Origin: Rhodohalobacter halophilus | GTDB lineage: Bacteria; Bacteroidota; Rhodothermia; Balneolales; Balneolaceae | Length of the DNA stretch: 39,384 nucleotides | Reading direction: 5' to 3' | Assembly: GCF_001715195.1 (NCBI RefSeq) | Contig: NZ_MDWE01000025.1 | Location: 1 to 39,384 of the forward strand | Translations under genes and position numbers: made by a program | The notes under the pieces: model-generated | The model's database searches: none | What the model saw: the letters and a program-made list of their open reading frames with translations, nothing else | Told to the model about the DNA's origin: nothing | In this document: positions 1 through 8,217 of the stretch, piece after piece | Numbering within the stretch: position 1 is the first letter of the stretch | Layout: each line of letters opens with the position of its first letter

Positions 1-67
1 CTGAAGCCTGCCACCTGAAGCCTGCCACCTGAAGCCTGCCACCTGAAGCCTGCCACCTGAAGCCTGC
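1..67. repeat. 14-bp tandem repeat array, cut by window edge
   Basis: Four exact copies of CTGAAGCCTGCCAC followed by a partial fifth copy of 11 bases. The unit length is not a multiple of three and no reading frame runs through it, so it is intergenic. It probably extends to the left of the window. Copy number in such arrays tends to vary between strains. Confidence 0.95.
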
Positions 68-71
68 AAAT

Positions 72-103
72 AAAAAAAGCCGTGCTCCCCATCCGGGAAC
101 ACG
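72..103 (-). terminator. Rho-independent terminator of the fasciclin gene
   Basis: Read on the minus strand this is a hairpin with arms CGTGTTCCC and GGGAGCACG (positions 81-90 and 95-103, one C/A mismatch, short loop) followed by seven T residues (78-72). It lies about 35 bases past the fasciclin stop codon and points the right way for that gene. Confidence 0.8.
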
Positions 104-137
104 ACTCCTTCCATCTAACGGTTAATTTACAGGGAGT

Positions 138-557
138 TTAGTTCATAATAACAGATTCAGTAACATGAACCAGTCCGTTGGTGGCCGGGATGTCACCATT
201 TGTGATCTCAATATTTAGTTCCGGTTCTGCTTCTTCAGCTGGTACTTCACCCTGGAACAGGTGACCGATTACAACATTTTGAGCTCTCTCAGGATCTTGT
301 CTGAGCTGTTCCAATTCAGATCCCATATCTTCAAATGCATCATCAGTGGGTGCAACTACCGTAAAGGGTCCCTGCTGAGCGATTACATTATCCAACTCAG
401 TGGTTTCAAGCAATTCGGCAAGAATGGTGTGGTCATCACTCTCATTAATCACATCCACTACACTGCCGCTTTGTGCAACAGATAGGTTAATGCCTGCGAT
501 TAATATGAGTGAGAATATTGCAGTAAAAAGTGCGGAAGTTTTTTTGAAAGTAGTCAT
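138..557 (-). CDS. Secreted fasciclin (FAS1) domain protein
   Basis: The predicted protein has 139 residues. It has a signal peptide: lysines near the start, then a hydrophobic stretch ending near SVAQ. This is followed by one FAS1 domain. Visible FAS1 hallmarks are the H1-like segment GPFTVVAPTDDAFEDM, a central VIGHLFQGE and the C-terminal ATNGLVHVTESVI. FAS1 domains mediate adhesion or ligand binding in periplasmic or surface proteins. The domain is on the short side of the usual 130 or so residues, because the segment between the central strand and the final NG-VHV motif is reduced. A GTG at 587 would add ten residues. The ATG at 557 is preferred because it puts the signal peptide at the true N terminus. 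The gene is monocistronic, divergent from prfC, and followed by its own terminator. Confidence 0.85.
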   Translation of the reverse strand: MTTFKKTSALFTAIFSLILIAGINLSVAQSGSVVDVINESDDHTILAELLETTELDNVIAQQGPFTVVAPTDDAFEDMGSELEQLRQDPERAQNVVIGHLFQGEVPAEEAEPELNIEITNGDIPATNGLVHVTESVIMN

Positions 558-653
558 AATGATAATCGATTTTGATTTCGAGTTCACTAAGTCATACAGG
601 ATTCATCCATGTAGTGTTCCTTCAAAATCTTTGTTTAATAAACGTGAAGGCAC

Positions 654-684
654 TTTTTAATCGTTATTTAACATCGATTAAAAA
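654..684. promoter_or_regulatory. 10-bp perfect inverted repeat in divergent promoter region
   Basis: TTTTTAATCG (654-663) and CGATTAAAAA (675-684) are perfect complements around an 11-base spacer. They lie between the divergent fasciclin and prfC genes. A second, smaller palindrome, TTAAAC-AAT-GTTTAA, sits at 730-744. Either could be an operator. No regulator is identifiable from the sequence, and an AT-rich chance palindrome is possible. Confidence 0.4.
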
Positions 685-835
685 ATATTCTACTGTCAGA
701 TCGGGTGAGGGCTGATTTGTTTGGTAGAGTTAAACAATGTTTAAAATGTAAAGCGAGTGAAAATTAAGGTACAAACGATCTAAAAAGTGATCAGAAAAGC
801 AGAATTCGTTATATTACAAGTCTTTCTGAAATTTG

Positions 836-2467
836 ATGTCGACAAAAAATATGTCTCAGGCCGGTATAGCAACACAATTAAGTAAAATTGAGCAGGAAGC
901 AGCGCGGAGAAGAACTTTCGCAATTATTTCTCACCCGGATGCGGGGAAAACAACTCTGACCGAAAAACTGCTTCTTTATGGCGGTGCCATTCACGAAGCC
1001 GGATCTATTCGGGCCCGGAAGGCAAGCCGGCATGCCGCGTCTGACTGGATGTCCATCGAACAGGATCGTGGAATATCTGTGACCTCCTCCGTTCTCCGGT
1101 TTGAAAAAGACGATATCAAGTACAATCTGCTGGATACCCCCGGTCACAAGGATTTTTCTGAAGATACCCTGCGAACACTCGTTGCTGCAGATAGTGGCCT
1201 GATGGTAATTGACGTTGCCAAGGGAGTGGAGGAGCAGACTGAGAAACTGTTTGAAGTGTGCAAAATGAGGCGAGTGCCGGTCATCACTTTTGTGAATAAG
1301 TGTGATCGCCCCGGTATGGACCCGCTGGAAGTCCTCAGTAATGTAGAAAATAAACTGGGTATTGAGGCGATTCCCGCAAGCTGGCCGGTCGGGTACGGAC
1401 AGAAATTTCAGGGTATTTATGATCTGATTGGCAAAGAACTTCATCTGTACCGAAAAACCAAGCACGGTGCGCAAAAAGCAGAAACCGAAATTTTCTCCCT
1501 GGAAGATGGTTTGGACGAAACAAACCTTTCTGATCATGAAAAAGAGCAGCTCGAGGAAGAGGTGATGCTGATTGAGGATATGTTTGCTGATATGGACCGG
1601 GATAAGTTTCAGGTGGGTGAAGCTTCTCCGGTCTTTTTTGGGTCGGCTCTGAACAACTTCGGCCTGGATGTGTTCTTAAAGTATTTCTCCGATTTAGCTC
1701 CGTCTCCGCAAATCTACTCCGATGCGGATGGTAATCAACGGAATCTGGATGAACCTTTCAGCGGTTTTATTTTTAAACTGCAGGCCAATATGAACCCGGA
1801 TCACAGGGATTGCGCCGCGTTTATCCGTATCACATCCGGAAAGTTTGAGCGCGGATTGAATGTGATCCACGAGGGGACCGGCAAAAAAGTGAAAATGTCT
1901 ACACCCCATACGTTGATGGGTGATGAGAGAAATATTCTGGAAGAGGCCTACCCTGGAGATATTGTGTCGCTTTTCAGTCCGGGCTTTTTTAGGATTGGGT
2001 CCACGCTTTATGATAAAAAACCGGTGCGATTCAATGTCATCCCTCTCTTTACACCGGAGCACTTTATGAAAGTTTCGACCAAGGATCCGTTTAAGCGGAA
2101 GCAGCTTCGGGAAGGACTGAAGCAGCTATCGGAAGAGGGTGTGGTTCACGTATTTGAAGTTCCGAACGGGGTTGGAAATGAGCTGCTGCTGGGAACCGTA
2201 GGTGTACTGCAGTTTGAAGTGGTTGAACACAGAATGCAGGCCGAATACGGAGTGGAGCTTCATATGAGTCCGGTGAATTATCATGCTGCCCGCTGGCTTC
2301 CTCAGGATTCGGAAGAGATCATTAAGAAACTGGAGAGCAGCTATTCCACCCAAGTAACCAAGGATATGGAAGAGAATCCGATTGTACTGTTTGAAAGCGC
2401 CTATGCGCTATCACAAGCTGAAGAGAAAGTGGGCGGTGAAAATCTGTTTAAGTATAAGCAGGATTGA
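836..2467 (+). CDS. prfC: Peptide chain release factor 3
   Basis: This is a translational GTPase that recycles the class I release factors RF1 and RF2 from the ribosome after termination. The 543-residue length fits the family (E. coli RF3 has 529). The GTPase motifs are clear: P-loop HPDAGKTT at residues 33-40, switch I region ending GISVTSS, G3 DTPGH at 100-104 and G4 NKCD at 154-157. They are followed by the domain II beta barrel and an RF3 C-terminal domain. A TTG lies directly before the ATG chosen here, and an in-frame ATG at 851 is also possible. None of the three has a strong Shine-Dalgarno site. The gene stands alone, convergent with tspO. Confidence 0.97.
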   Translation: MSTKNMSQAGIATQLSKIEQEAARRRTFAIISHPDAGKTTLTEKLLLYGGAIHEAGSIRARKASRHAASDWMSIEQDRGISVTSSVLRFEKDDIKYNLLDTPGHKDFSEDTLRTLVAADSGLMVIDVAKGVEEQTEKLFEVCKMRRVPVITFVNKCDRPGMDPLEVLSNVENKLGIEAIPASWPVGYGQKFQGIYDLIGKELHLYRKTKHGAQKAETEIFSLEDGLDETNLSDHEKEQLEEEVMLIEDMFADMDRDKFQVGEASPVFFGSALNNFGLDVFLKYFSDLAPSPQIYSDADGNQRNLDEPFSGFIFKLQANMNPDHRDCAAFIRITSGKFERGLNVIHEGTGKKVKMSTPHTLMGDERNILEEAYPGDIVSLFSPGFFRIGSTLYDKKPVRFNVIPLFTPEHFMKVSTKDPFKRKQLREGLKQLSEEGVVHVFEVPNGVGNELLLGTVGVLQFEVVEHRMQAEYGVELHMSPVNYHAARWLPQDSEEIIKKLESSYSTQVTKDMEENPIVLFESAYALSQAEEKVGGENLFKYKQD

Positions 2468-2545
2468 TGCAAGCTTCAGGCTACAGCTCGCAAGTGTCAA
2501 TACAGAGAAGAGTTTATTTGTTTAGAGAATTAACTTCTCGACTTC

Positions 2546-2569
2546 ATCCCGAATAAAGGCATTCGGGAT
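2546..2569. repeat. Perfect 9-bp hairpin in convergent junction, likely dispersed repeat
   Basis: ATCCCGAAT (2546-2554) and ATTCGGGAT (2561-2569) pair perfectly around a six-base loop. They are flanked by TTCTCGACTTC on the left and TTGAAGTGACGTC on the right, which extend the symmetry imperfectly. It lies between the ends of prfC and tspO. There is no T-run, so it is not a classical terminator. The flank wording resembles dispersed intergenic hairpins known from Bacteroidota genomes; that resemblance is from memory. Confidence 0.6.
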
Positions 2570-2620
2570 TTCGCTTGAAGTGACGTCGATAATAACTTCC
2601 CCATAGAAGCCTTAAGCCAA

Positions 2621-3115
2621 TCAATTCAACACCCAAATCGCAGCGGTTAGTGCCGTTGCAAAGCTCACCCATAAGATATATGGAATCAGCAGCCAGCCGG
2701 CAATTTTGTTTTTTTGATAGAACAGGTGTGTGGTAACAAAGATTACCGTAAGCAGCAGTATAATTTCAATGAGTGCCCACCCGATATTTTGGAGATTGAA
2801 AAACAATTGCGACCACAAACCGTTCAAGATCAACTGTAGGAAGAATGCGCTCAGCGCACTTGCTGCATGTTTAAAACCATACTCTTTCCATACAAGCCAG
2901 GCGGATATTCCCATCAGCGTATAGAGGGTTGTCCAGACCGGCCCAAAAAGCCAGGCCGGCGGATTCCAGTCCGGTTTATTAAGCGAATTATACCACTCAG
3001 GCGAGGCGATGCCGGGCGAAACCAGGGCACCGGTCCATGCAATCAGGTAGCAAAGTGCCAGGAAAAGAATGAAACCTGTAATTTGAACGGGGAGAGAAAG
3101 ATTAGAGGTTCTCAT
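2621..3115 (-). CDS. tspO: TspO/MBR family tryptophan-rich membrane protein
   Basis: This 164-residue inner-membrane protein has five hydrophobic segments and the tryptophan-rich TspO signature. The visible parts are the W-Y-N-S-L-N-K-P-D-W-N-P-P segment and WLFGPVWTTLYTLMG near residues 42-70, followed by SAWLVWK and a C-terminal WVSFATALTAAIW. TspO proteins bind porphyrins or cholesterol-like ligands and act in tetrapyrrole or stress homeostasis. The substrate here cannot be read from the sequence. The ATG at 3115 lies at the start of a short polar N terminus directly before helix 1. The gene diverges from the secreted protease-like gene at 3247. Confidence 0.93.
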   Translation of the reverse strand: MRTSNLSLPVQITGFILFLALCYLIAWTGALVSPGIASPEWYNSLNKPDWNPPAWLFGPVWTTLYTLMGISAWLVWKEYGFKHAASALSAFFLQLILNGLWSQLFFNLQNIGWALIEIILLLTVIFVTTHLFYQKNKIAGWLLIPYILWVSFATALTAAIWVLN

Positions 3116-3246
3116 GTGAACAGAGTTGTTGTTGTATTGGTTTTAATATGAGAATTTAAATTCGTAAATAGAAAATTGATTGCGTAAGATTGTGATGTTT
3201 TGCTTAAACTTACCTCGATTCAGAATATCAATCAGCTGTTTTATAT

Positions 3247-4977
3247 ATGATTAAAGGATACCGTAAAACCGAATTGTCGGAACGTTCATTCAAGGTGGGG
3301 ATATTTTCTATAGCACTCCTTTTTACTGCGGTTTTTACCGTTCATGCGCAGGATACAATTCCACAAACTGAGGAGTTTATTTTAGCGCCTGCACCAGAAA
3401 TGGGGCAGATTTGTAAACTGCCGCCTACAGATATCAACCGAAATTACTTCAAAAAAGCTGAGGAGAGATATAGGAAAATGGCGGATAATGAGGTTAGATC
3501 CGCTAATTTTGAAATTACCTATGTAAATAGTTGTAGCGATGGAAGTGAATGGCCATCACAGGCTCAGAATGCATTTGAATATGCAATGGGAATTTGGGAG
3601 ACATATTTGCAGTCGGAAATTCCAATAAGAATAGAGGCGAGTTGGACACAAAGGGACGAGAATGTGTTGGGAAGTGCCGGCCCTACATTAATTTCGAGGC
3701 CGCAAAATGGTGAGCCGGATACCTGGTATTCTATTGCACAGGCAAGTGCTATGTCTGGGGTTGATCAGCTTGAGGGAAATCAGTTCGGCGAGGAGCATGA
3801 TATTGTCATCAACATGAACTGTAATTTCAGTGATTGGTATTTTGGTACGGATGCACAAACCCCGCAAGGGTTCATAGATTTTGTAACGGTAGTTCTGCAC
3901 GAAATTGGCCACGGTATTGGATTTATCGGCACGATGGGCGTAAATGAGGACGCTCAAACCGGCAGCTATGGTTTGGGTGATAACAACTGGCCATTTATAT
4001 ACGACCGGTTTACAGAGGATGGATTGGGCAATGAATTGCTAAACACGAACGTGTTTCCAAACCCATCTGTTGAACTTTATCGGGCACTGACCGGGCAGCG
4101 TTCAGGTGTCTACTTCACTGGCAATGATGCGCGTGGGGTATTTTCAGGGCAGAGGGTTCCGTTATATGCACCATCGGAGTGGAATGGCGGCTCTTCTTAT
4201 TCTCATCTCGACCAGGCTACTTTTTCACAACAACAAAATCTGGAAAGCGCCTTAATGAGGCCGCGAATTGATCGCCAGTTTGCAGTGCATTCACCGGGCC
4301 CGGTATTCTGTGGTATGCTCAGTGACTGGGGCTGGCCATTGGGCAGTTCATGTCTGGAACTGGTTGGGGCTGAATCAGAAATCTTTGTGGACAGTCAATA
4401 TACTGTTGATGGATTGGATTTTGGAGTCACAAATGTGGGCGAGCGTGTAGAACGTACATTTGAGATTGAAAATTTAGCGACTGCGGAAGATCCGCTCTCT
4501 TATAGCATAAATATAGATAATGATAATTTTGTGATCTCACCTGCGGGCTTGGCAAGCGGAAGTGTTGACCCCGGTGAGAGTGTAATGGTAACTGTGCGAT
4601 ATATACCAAGCAGAGATAGAATTCATGAAGGGACAATCCGAATTTCACATAACGCTTCTAATGCAGCCAGCCCAATATCAATCAGTTTAAAGGGTGAAGC
4701 ACTGCGTGCAGATGAAATTGCCCGCCTTGAGGATAACTACCCGAACCCGTTCAATCCGACAACAACAATCCCTTACGTGCTGCCGGAGACGTCAGATGTG
4801 CGGCTCGATATCTATAACGTAAGCGGTCAGCTGGTGCAAACTCTTGTAAATACACAGCAGGGAGAAGGCAGATATAATCTTCAGTTTGATGCCGCCAACC
4901 TTGCCAGCGGAATGTATTTCTACCGTCTGATTGTAAACGACAACGTGTTTGTGAAGAGACTCTTACTGGTTAAATAA
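3247..4977 (+). CDS. Secreted metzincin-like protein with T9SS sorting domain
   Basis: The 576-residue exported protein has an N-terminal signal peptide (hydrophobic stretch ending near VHAQ). Its catalytic-type region contains HEIGHGIGF, with H218, E219 and H222 as likely zinc ligands and general base. The third metzincin ligand position (HxxGxxH) is not a histidine here, so activity needs checking. Residues of about 380-490 form an ASH/choice-of-anchor-D type beta sandwich. The last 80 residues are a type IX secretion sorting domain that starts near NYPNPFNPTTTIPY and ends YRLIVNDNVFVKRLLLVK. The protein is therefore expected to be secreted or surface-anchored. It is a single gene with its own promoter region, divergent from tspO. 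Confidence 0.85.
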   Translation: MIKGYRKTELSERSFKVGIFSIALLFTAVFTVHAQDTIPQTEEFILAPAPEMGQICKLPPTDINRNYFKKAEERYRKMADNEVRSANFEITYVNSCSDGSEWPSQAQNAFEYAMGIWETYLQSEIPIRIEASWTQRDENVLGSAGPTLISRPQNGEPDTWYSIAQASAMSGVDQLEGNQFGEEHDIVINMNCNFSDWYFGTDAQTPQGFIDFVTVVLHEIGHGIGFIGTMGVNEDAQTGSYGLGDNNWPFIYDRFTEDGLGNELLNTNVFPNPSVELYRALTGQRSGVYFTGNDARGVFSGQRVPLYAPSEWNGGSSYSHLDQATFSQQQNLESALMRPRIDRQFAVHSPGPVFCGMLSDWGWPLGSSCLELVGAESEIFVDSQYTVDGLDFGVTNVGERVERTFEIENLATAEDPLSYSINIDNDNFVISPAGLASGSVDPGESVMVTVRYIPSRDRIHEGTIRISHNASNAASPISISLKGEALRADEIARLEDNYPNPFNPTTTIPYVLPETSDVRLDIYNVSGQLVQTLVNTQQGEGRYNLQFDAANLASGMYFYRLIVNDNVFVKRLLLVK

Positions 4978-5016
4978 GGCAGGGATTATTTAGTGATAGA
5001 GTTGAAAATAGAACTT

Positions 5017-5037
5017 CCCCTCCTTACGAAGGAGGGG
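5017..5037. repeat. Perfect 9-bp hairpin in convergent junction
   Basis: CCCCTCCTT (5017-5025) and AAGGAGGGG (5029-5037) pair perfectly around a three-base loop ACG. The hairpin lies between the convergent ends of the protease-like gene and the TlpA-like gene. It is followed by ATAAAAGGGGTGG rather than T residues. It may block transcription from either side, but it also looks like a copy of a dispersed intergenic element. Confidence 0.6.
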
Positions 5038-5096
5038 ATAAAAGGGGTGGTTGGACTAGAATCAACCAAGTTTAAAGGAGCCAGTACACCTTCATT

Positions 5097-5702
5097 TTAA
5101 ATTTCCGAAAGATCTCTCAAAAACTGCTCAAACTCAGGTGTGTCATACTTAGCCAGGCCCTGCTTCTCCATCATCAGCTTTCCATCTGCAGAGATGATAT
5201 AGGTTGTGGGGATGACACTACTTTCATAGGTTCCCGGTACTTTTGTGCGAAAGTGATAGATCGGCATGTCAAAACCTCTTTTTTCCATAAATTGCTTTGC
5301 TTTATCAAACTCATCATCCATGGATACAAGGACAAACTTTACGTTGTCATTTTCACCAAACTGCTGATATAATTTGTTGATGGAGGGCATTTCGGCAATG
5401 CAGGGCGGACACCATGTAGCCCAGATATTCATAAACACCACATTTCCGTCAAAATACTCCAGTGAAATTACGGTACCATTTTCATCTGCCATGTAAAAAT
5501 CCCGGTTGGCTTCGGGAAAAGTATCTGTTACGGATGGGATAGATGGTTTGATCAACCCTGTAGCCAGTAAGCCTTTCTGCAGCGTTCCTATCACCGGGGT
5601 ATGGAGTCCGGTTGCATATAGAAACACGACTACACCAATGATGACTCCCCACTCTATGAGCGCGCGTTTCCGTTTTTTTGCTTTCGTCTCTTTATCTGAC
5701 AT
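5097..5702 (-). CDS. Membrane-anchored TlpA/ResA-like thioredoxin
   Basis: This protein has one N-terminal membrane helix and a periplasmic thioredoxin fold with the redox motif WCPPC. It also has the cis-proline segment VIPTTYIISADGK and the EMPSINKLYQQF helix that follows the active site. TlpA/ResA proteins reduce periplasmic disulfides, typically for cytochrome c maturation or as general reductants. The ATG at 5702 gives 201 residues. An in-frame ATG at 5726 would add eight, but it starts only five bases after the T-run of the upstream terminator, so the shorter form is preferred. The gene is downstream of mrp on the same strand, with a hairpin between them. Confidence 0.9.
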   Translation of the reverse strand: MSDKETKAKKRKRALIEWGVIIGVVVFLYATGLHTPVIGTLQKGLLATGLIKPSIPSVTDTFPEANRDFYMADENGTVISLEYFDGNVVFMNIWATWCPPCIAEMPSINKLYQQFGENDNVKFVLVSMDDEFDKAKQFMEKRGFDMPIYHFRTKVPGTYESSVIPTTYIISADGKLMMEKQGLAKYDTPEFEQFLRDLSEI

Positions 5703-5730
5703 GTCTGTAAATCTGTTCTTGATCATAACT

Positions 5731-5759
5731 AAAAAGCCGGCAGCTTATTGCTCCGGCTT
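5731..5759 (-). terminator. Intercistronic terminator between mrp and the TlpA-like gene
   Basis: On the minus strand AAGCCGG (5759-5753) pairs perfectly with CCGGCTT (5740-5734) around a 12-base loop and is followed by a short T-run (5735-5731). It lies between the mrp stop and the tlpA-like start, so it probably ends or attenuates mrp transcripts. Confidence 0.65.
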
Positions 5760-5786
5760 GTTAGCTATCAATGTGTTAAGTGGCTG

Positions 5787-6923
5787 CTAAGGGCGGATTT
5801 TAATATCCACCTTGCTGTTTGAACTTTCGCTTTGTGTTTGAATGGATACAGTTTGCTGCACACGGTTTGCAATTTCTTTCAAGGCAATTGCAGATGGCGA
5901 TGCCGGGTCTGCAGCCACAACCGGAGTTCCGGAATCACTGGTTTCGCGGATCTGCTCTCTTAGAGGAACTTCACCCAGGAAGGGTACCTCCAGTTTTTGA
6001 GCGAGTTTTCGAGCACCGTGTTTCCCGAAAATATAGTACTTCTTTTCAGGAGCATCATCGGGAACGAAGTAAGACATGTTCTCAATAATGCCCAGAACGG
6101 GAACGTTCACCTTACTGAACATGGCAACGCCTTTTCGCGCATCATCCAGAGCCACGGTTTGAGGGGTGGATACAATAACAGCTCCGGTTAGCGGAACGGT
6201 TTGAACAATGGTAAGCTGAATATCGCCGGTTCCGGGAGGCAGGTCGAGAATCAGATAGTCAAGCTCTCCCCACTCCACTTCCTGCATGAACTGCTTTACA
6301 GCGCTGGTTACCATCGGGCCTCGCCAGATCATCGCCTGGTCGGTATCAACCAGGAATCCCATCGAAACAAGGTGAACACCATGCTTCTCAATCGGGACCA
6401 GTTTTTTCTGGGTGGTGATGTTGGGGCGCTCCTTCACATCAAACATGGTGGGAACACTGGGTCCATAAATATCTGTGTCCAGAAGTCCCACTTTTGCGCC
6501 GGTCTGGCTTAATGCAACGGCAAGGTTTGCGGCTACGGTAGATTTTCCAACGCCGCCCTTACCGGAGGCTACGGCAATCACATTTTTCACGCCCGGAAGA
6601 ATCGGTTCCTGTGGAGCTTGCTGTTGGGTATGTTGTTGACCGGCATCATCACCGTCGAGCTCCCTCTGCCGGGAAATGTTAATTCCAATGGTGATATCGA
6701 GAACGGCCTCCTTATCAACAAACTTATGAATAGCTTTTCCGCACTCCTTTTTTAGGTAATCGGCCAGGCTGTCATCTTTTTGAGGCATTTCCAGGGTGAA
6801 TGCCACATACTTGTCCTGGATAATCAGATCCTGAACCAAATCGAGTGTGATCAGATCTTTCTCATATTTGGGGTGGAGAACCTGAGATAGTGCGCTTTTA
6901 ATTTCTTCTTTGTGGATAGACAT
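5787..6923 (-). CDS. mrp: Mrp/ApbC-type iron-sulfur carrier ATPase
   Basis: The 378-residue protein has an N-terminal MIP18/DUF59-like domain (residues of about 1-85), a glutamine-rich linker, and a MinD-type P-loop ATPase. The ATPase carries the deviant Walker A GKGGVGKST at 121-129 and DLPPGTGD near 227. The family carries Fe-S clusters to client proteins. The usual CxxC after the ENMSYF segment is absent: residues 281-300 run from ENMSYFVPDD directly to YYIFG with no cysteine. This variant is, as far as I recall, common in Bacteroidota. The ATG at 6923 fits the family's N terminus. Divergent from gcvT. Confidence 0.93.
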   Translation of the reverse strand: MSIHKEEIKSALSQVLHPKYEKDLITLDLVQDLIIQDKYVAFTLEMPQKDDSLADYLKKECGKAIHKFVDKEAVLDITIGINISRQRELDGDDAGQQHTQQQAPQEPILPGVKNVIAVASGKGGVGKSTVAANLAVALSQTGAKVGLLDTDIYGPSVPTMFDVKERPNITTQKKLVPIEKHGVHLVSMGFLVDTDQAMIWRGPMVTSAVKQFMQEVEWGELDYLILDLPPGTGDIQLTIVQTVPLTGAVIVSTPQTVALDDARKGVAMFSKVNVPVLGIIENMSYFVPDDAPEKKYYIFGKHGARKLAQKLEVPFLGEVPLREQIRETSDSGTPVVAADPASPSAIALKEIANRVQQTVSIQTQSESSNSKVDIKIRP

Positions 6924-6982
6924 AAATGTTTTGCGTGCTTGAAATTGTTACCTTTCAAAAATAATCAGAATATGAGGTAAAT

Positions 6983-6999
6983 TAAACGTTTGCCGTTTA
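6983..6999. promoter_or_regulatory. Palindrome between divergent mrp and gcvT
   Basis: TAAACG (6983-6988) and CGTTTA (6994-6999) pair perfectly with a five-base spacer, in the 192-base gap between divergent genes. A further AATCA/TGATT pair lies at 7032-7046. These are possible operators. No glycine riboswitch is recognisable upstream of gcvT. Confidence 0.3.
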
Positions 7000-7115
7000 G
7001 GTAAAATTCACAGACTTATAAGATACGGTGAAATCATTAATTGATTGTGAATTGAGCAGTGAATCTGCTTTATAACTCATAAGCGTAATATTTGAATAAG
7101 AAATTAGATCGATTT

Positions 7116-8213
7116 ATGTCAAAAAGAACACCATTTTATCAGGAGCATGAAAACCTTGGCGCAAAAATTATCGACTTTGGCGGGTTTGATATGCCTGTGC
7201 AGTATGAGGGAATCAAACAGGAGCACATGGCAGTACGTGAAAATGCCGGCCTGTTCGATGTTTCTCACATGGGCGAGTTTTTCGTTCGTGGACCGAAAGC
7301 GCTGGAGTTGATACAAAAAGTAACCATCAACGATGCGTCGAAGCTTGTGCCGGGCAAAGCTCAATATACGGCAATGTGCTATGAAGATGGCGGCATTGTG
7401 GATGACTTGTTGGTCTACAAACTATCCGATGATGAGTACATGCTTGTAGTGAACGCCTCGAATATCGAAAAGGATTGGAAGTGGATTAATAGCCACAACA
7501 GCATGGGGGCTGAACTTGAAAATCGATCTGATCAGTATGCCCTTCTTGCATTGCAGGGACCCAAGTCGATAGAAATACTTCAAAAACTGACGGAGAGTGA
7601 CGTTTCTGAAATTAAGTTTTATACGTTTGAACAGGGAACTGTTGCCGGCGAAAGCGGTGTAATAATCTCTGCAACCGGCTATACAGGCGAGAAAGGATTT
7701 GAACTTTACATTGACACAGCCAAGGCCGATGCAACGAAGATCTGGAATGAGCTTATGAAAGCCGGAAAAGATGCTGGACTTGAACCTGCCGGACTCGGGG
7801 CGCGTGATACACTACGTCTGGAGATGGGCTTTGCTCTTTATGGAAATGATATCTCGAAAGATACCAATCCTCTGGAGGCCGGGCTGGGCTGGCTTACGAA
7901 GTTGGATAAAGGAGATTTTATCGGAAAAGAGGCGATCCGGAAAGTGAAAGATGAAGGGCCGAAAAGAAGGCTGGCAGGATTTGTGATTGATGAAGGAAGA
8001 AATGTTCCGCGGTCTGGATATAAAATTCTGGATTTGGACGGAAATGAGATCGGTTTTGTAACAAGCGGAACACAATCTGTCTCTTTGAATAAAGGTATAG
8101 GGATGGGATACCTTGAGCTGGATCATGCCAAGGATGGCAGTGACATTCAAATTCAAATCAGAAAGAAAGTGGTTAGTGCAACGGTAACCAAACCGCCTTT
8201 TTACAAGAAATAG
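7116..8213 (+). CDS. gcvT: Aminomethyltransferase, glycine cleavage T protein
   Basis: GcvT transfers the aminomethyl group from the H protein to tetrahydrofolate, giving methylene-THF and ammonia in glycine cleavage. The 365-residue length is standard. Family motifs are the N-terminal LGAKIIDFGGFDMPVQY, GLFDVSHMGEF, ATGYTGEKGFELY and GARDTLRLEMGFALYGNDI. An upstream in-frame TTG at 7092 would add eight residues, but the ATG at 7116 places the KRTPFYQEH start where homologues begin. gcvH and gcvP are not in the window. It is followed four bases later by comB, so the two are probably cotranscribed. Confidence 0.95.
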   Translation: MSKRTPFYQEHENLGAKIIDFGGFDMPVQYEGIKQEHMAVRENAGLFDVSHMGEFFVRGPKALELIQKVTINDASKLVPGKAQYTAMCYEDGGIVDDLLVYKLSDDEYMLVVNASNIEKDWKWINSHNSMGAELENRSDQYALLALQGPKSIEILQKLTESDVSEIKFYTFEQGTVAGESGVIISATGYTGEKGFELYIDTAKADATKIWNELMKAGKDAGLEPAGLGARDTLRLEMGFALYGNDISKDTNPLEAGLGWLTKLDKGDFIGKEAIRKVKDEGPKRRLAGFVIDEGRNVPRSGYKILDLDGNEIGFVTSGTQSVSLNKGIGMGYLELDHAKDGSDIQIQIRKKVVSATVTKPPFYKK

Positions 8214-8217
8214 TTTT

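Noticed and set aside
6924-7115. Glycine riboswitch upstream of gcvT
   Set aside because: No tandem aptamer-like conserved core could be seen; only small palindromes are present.
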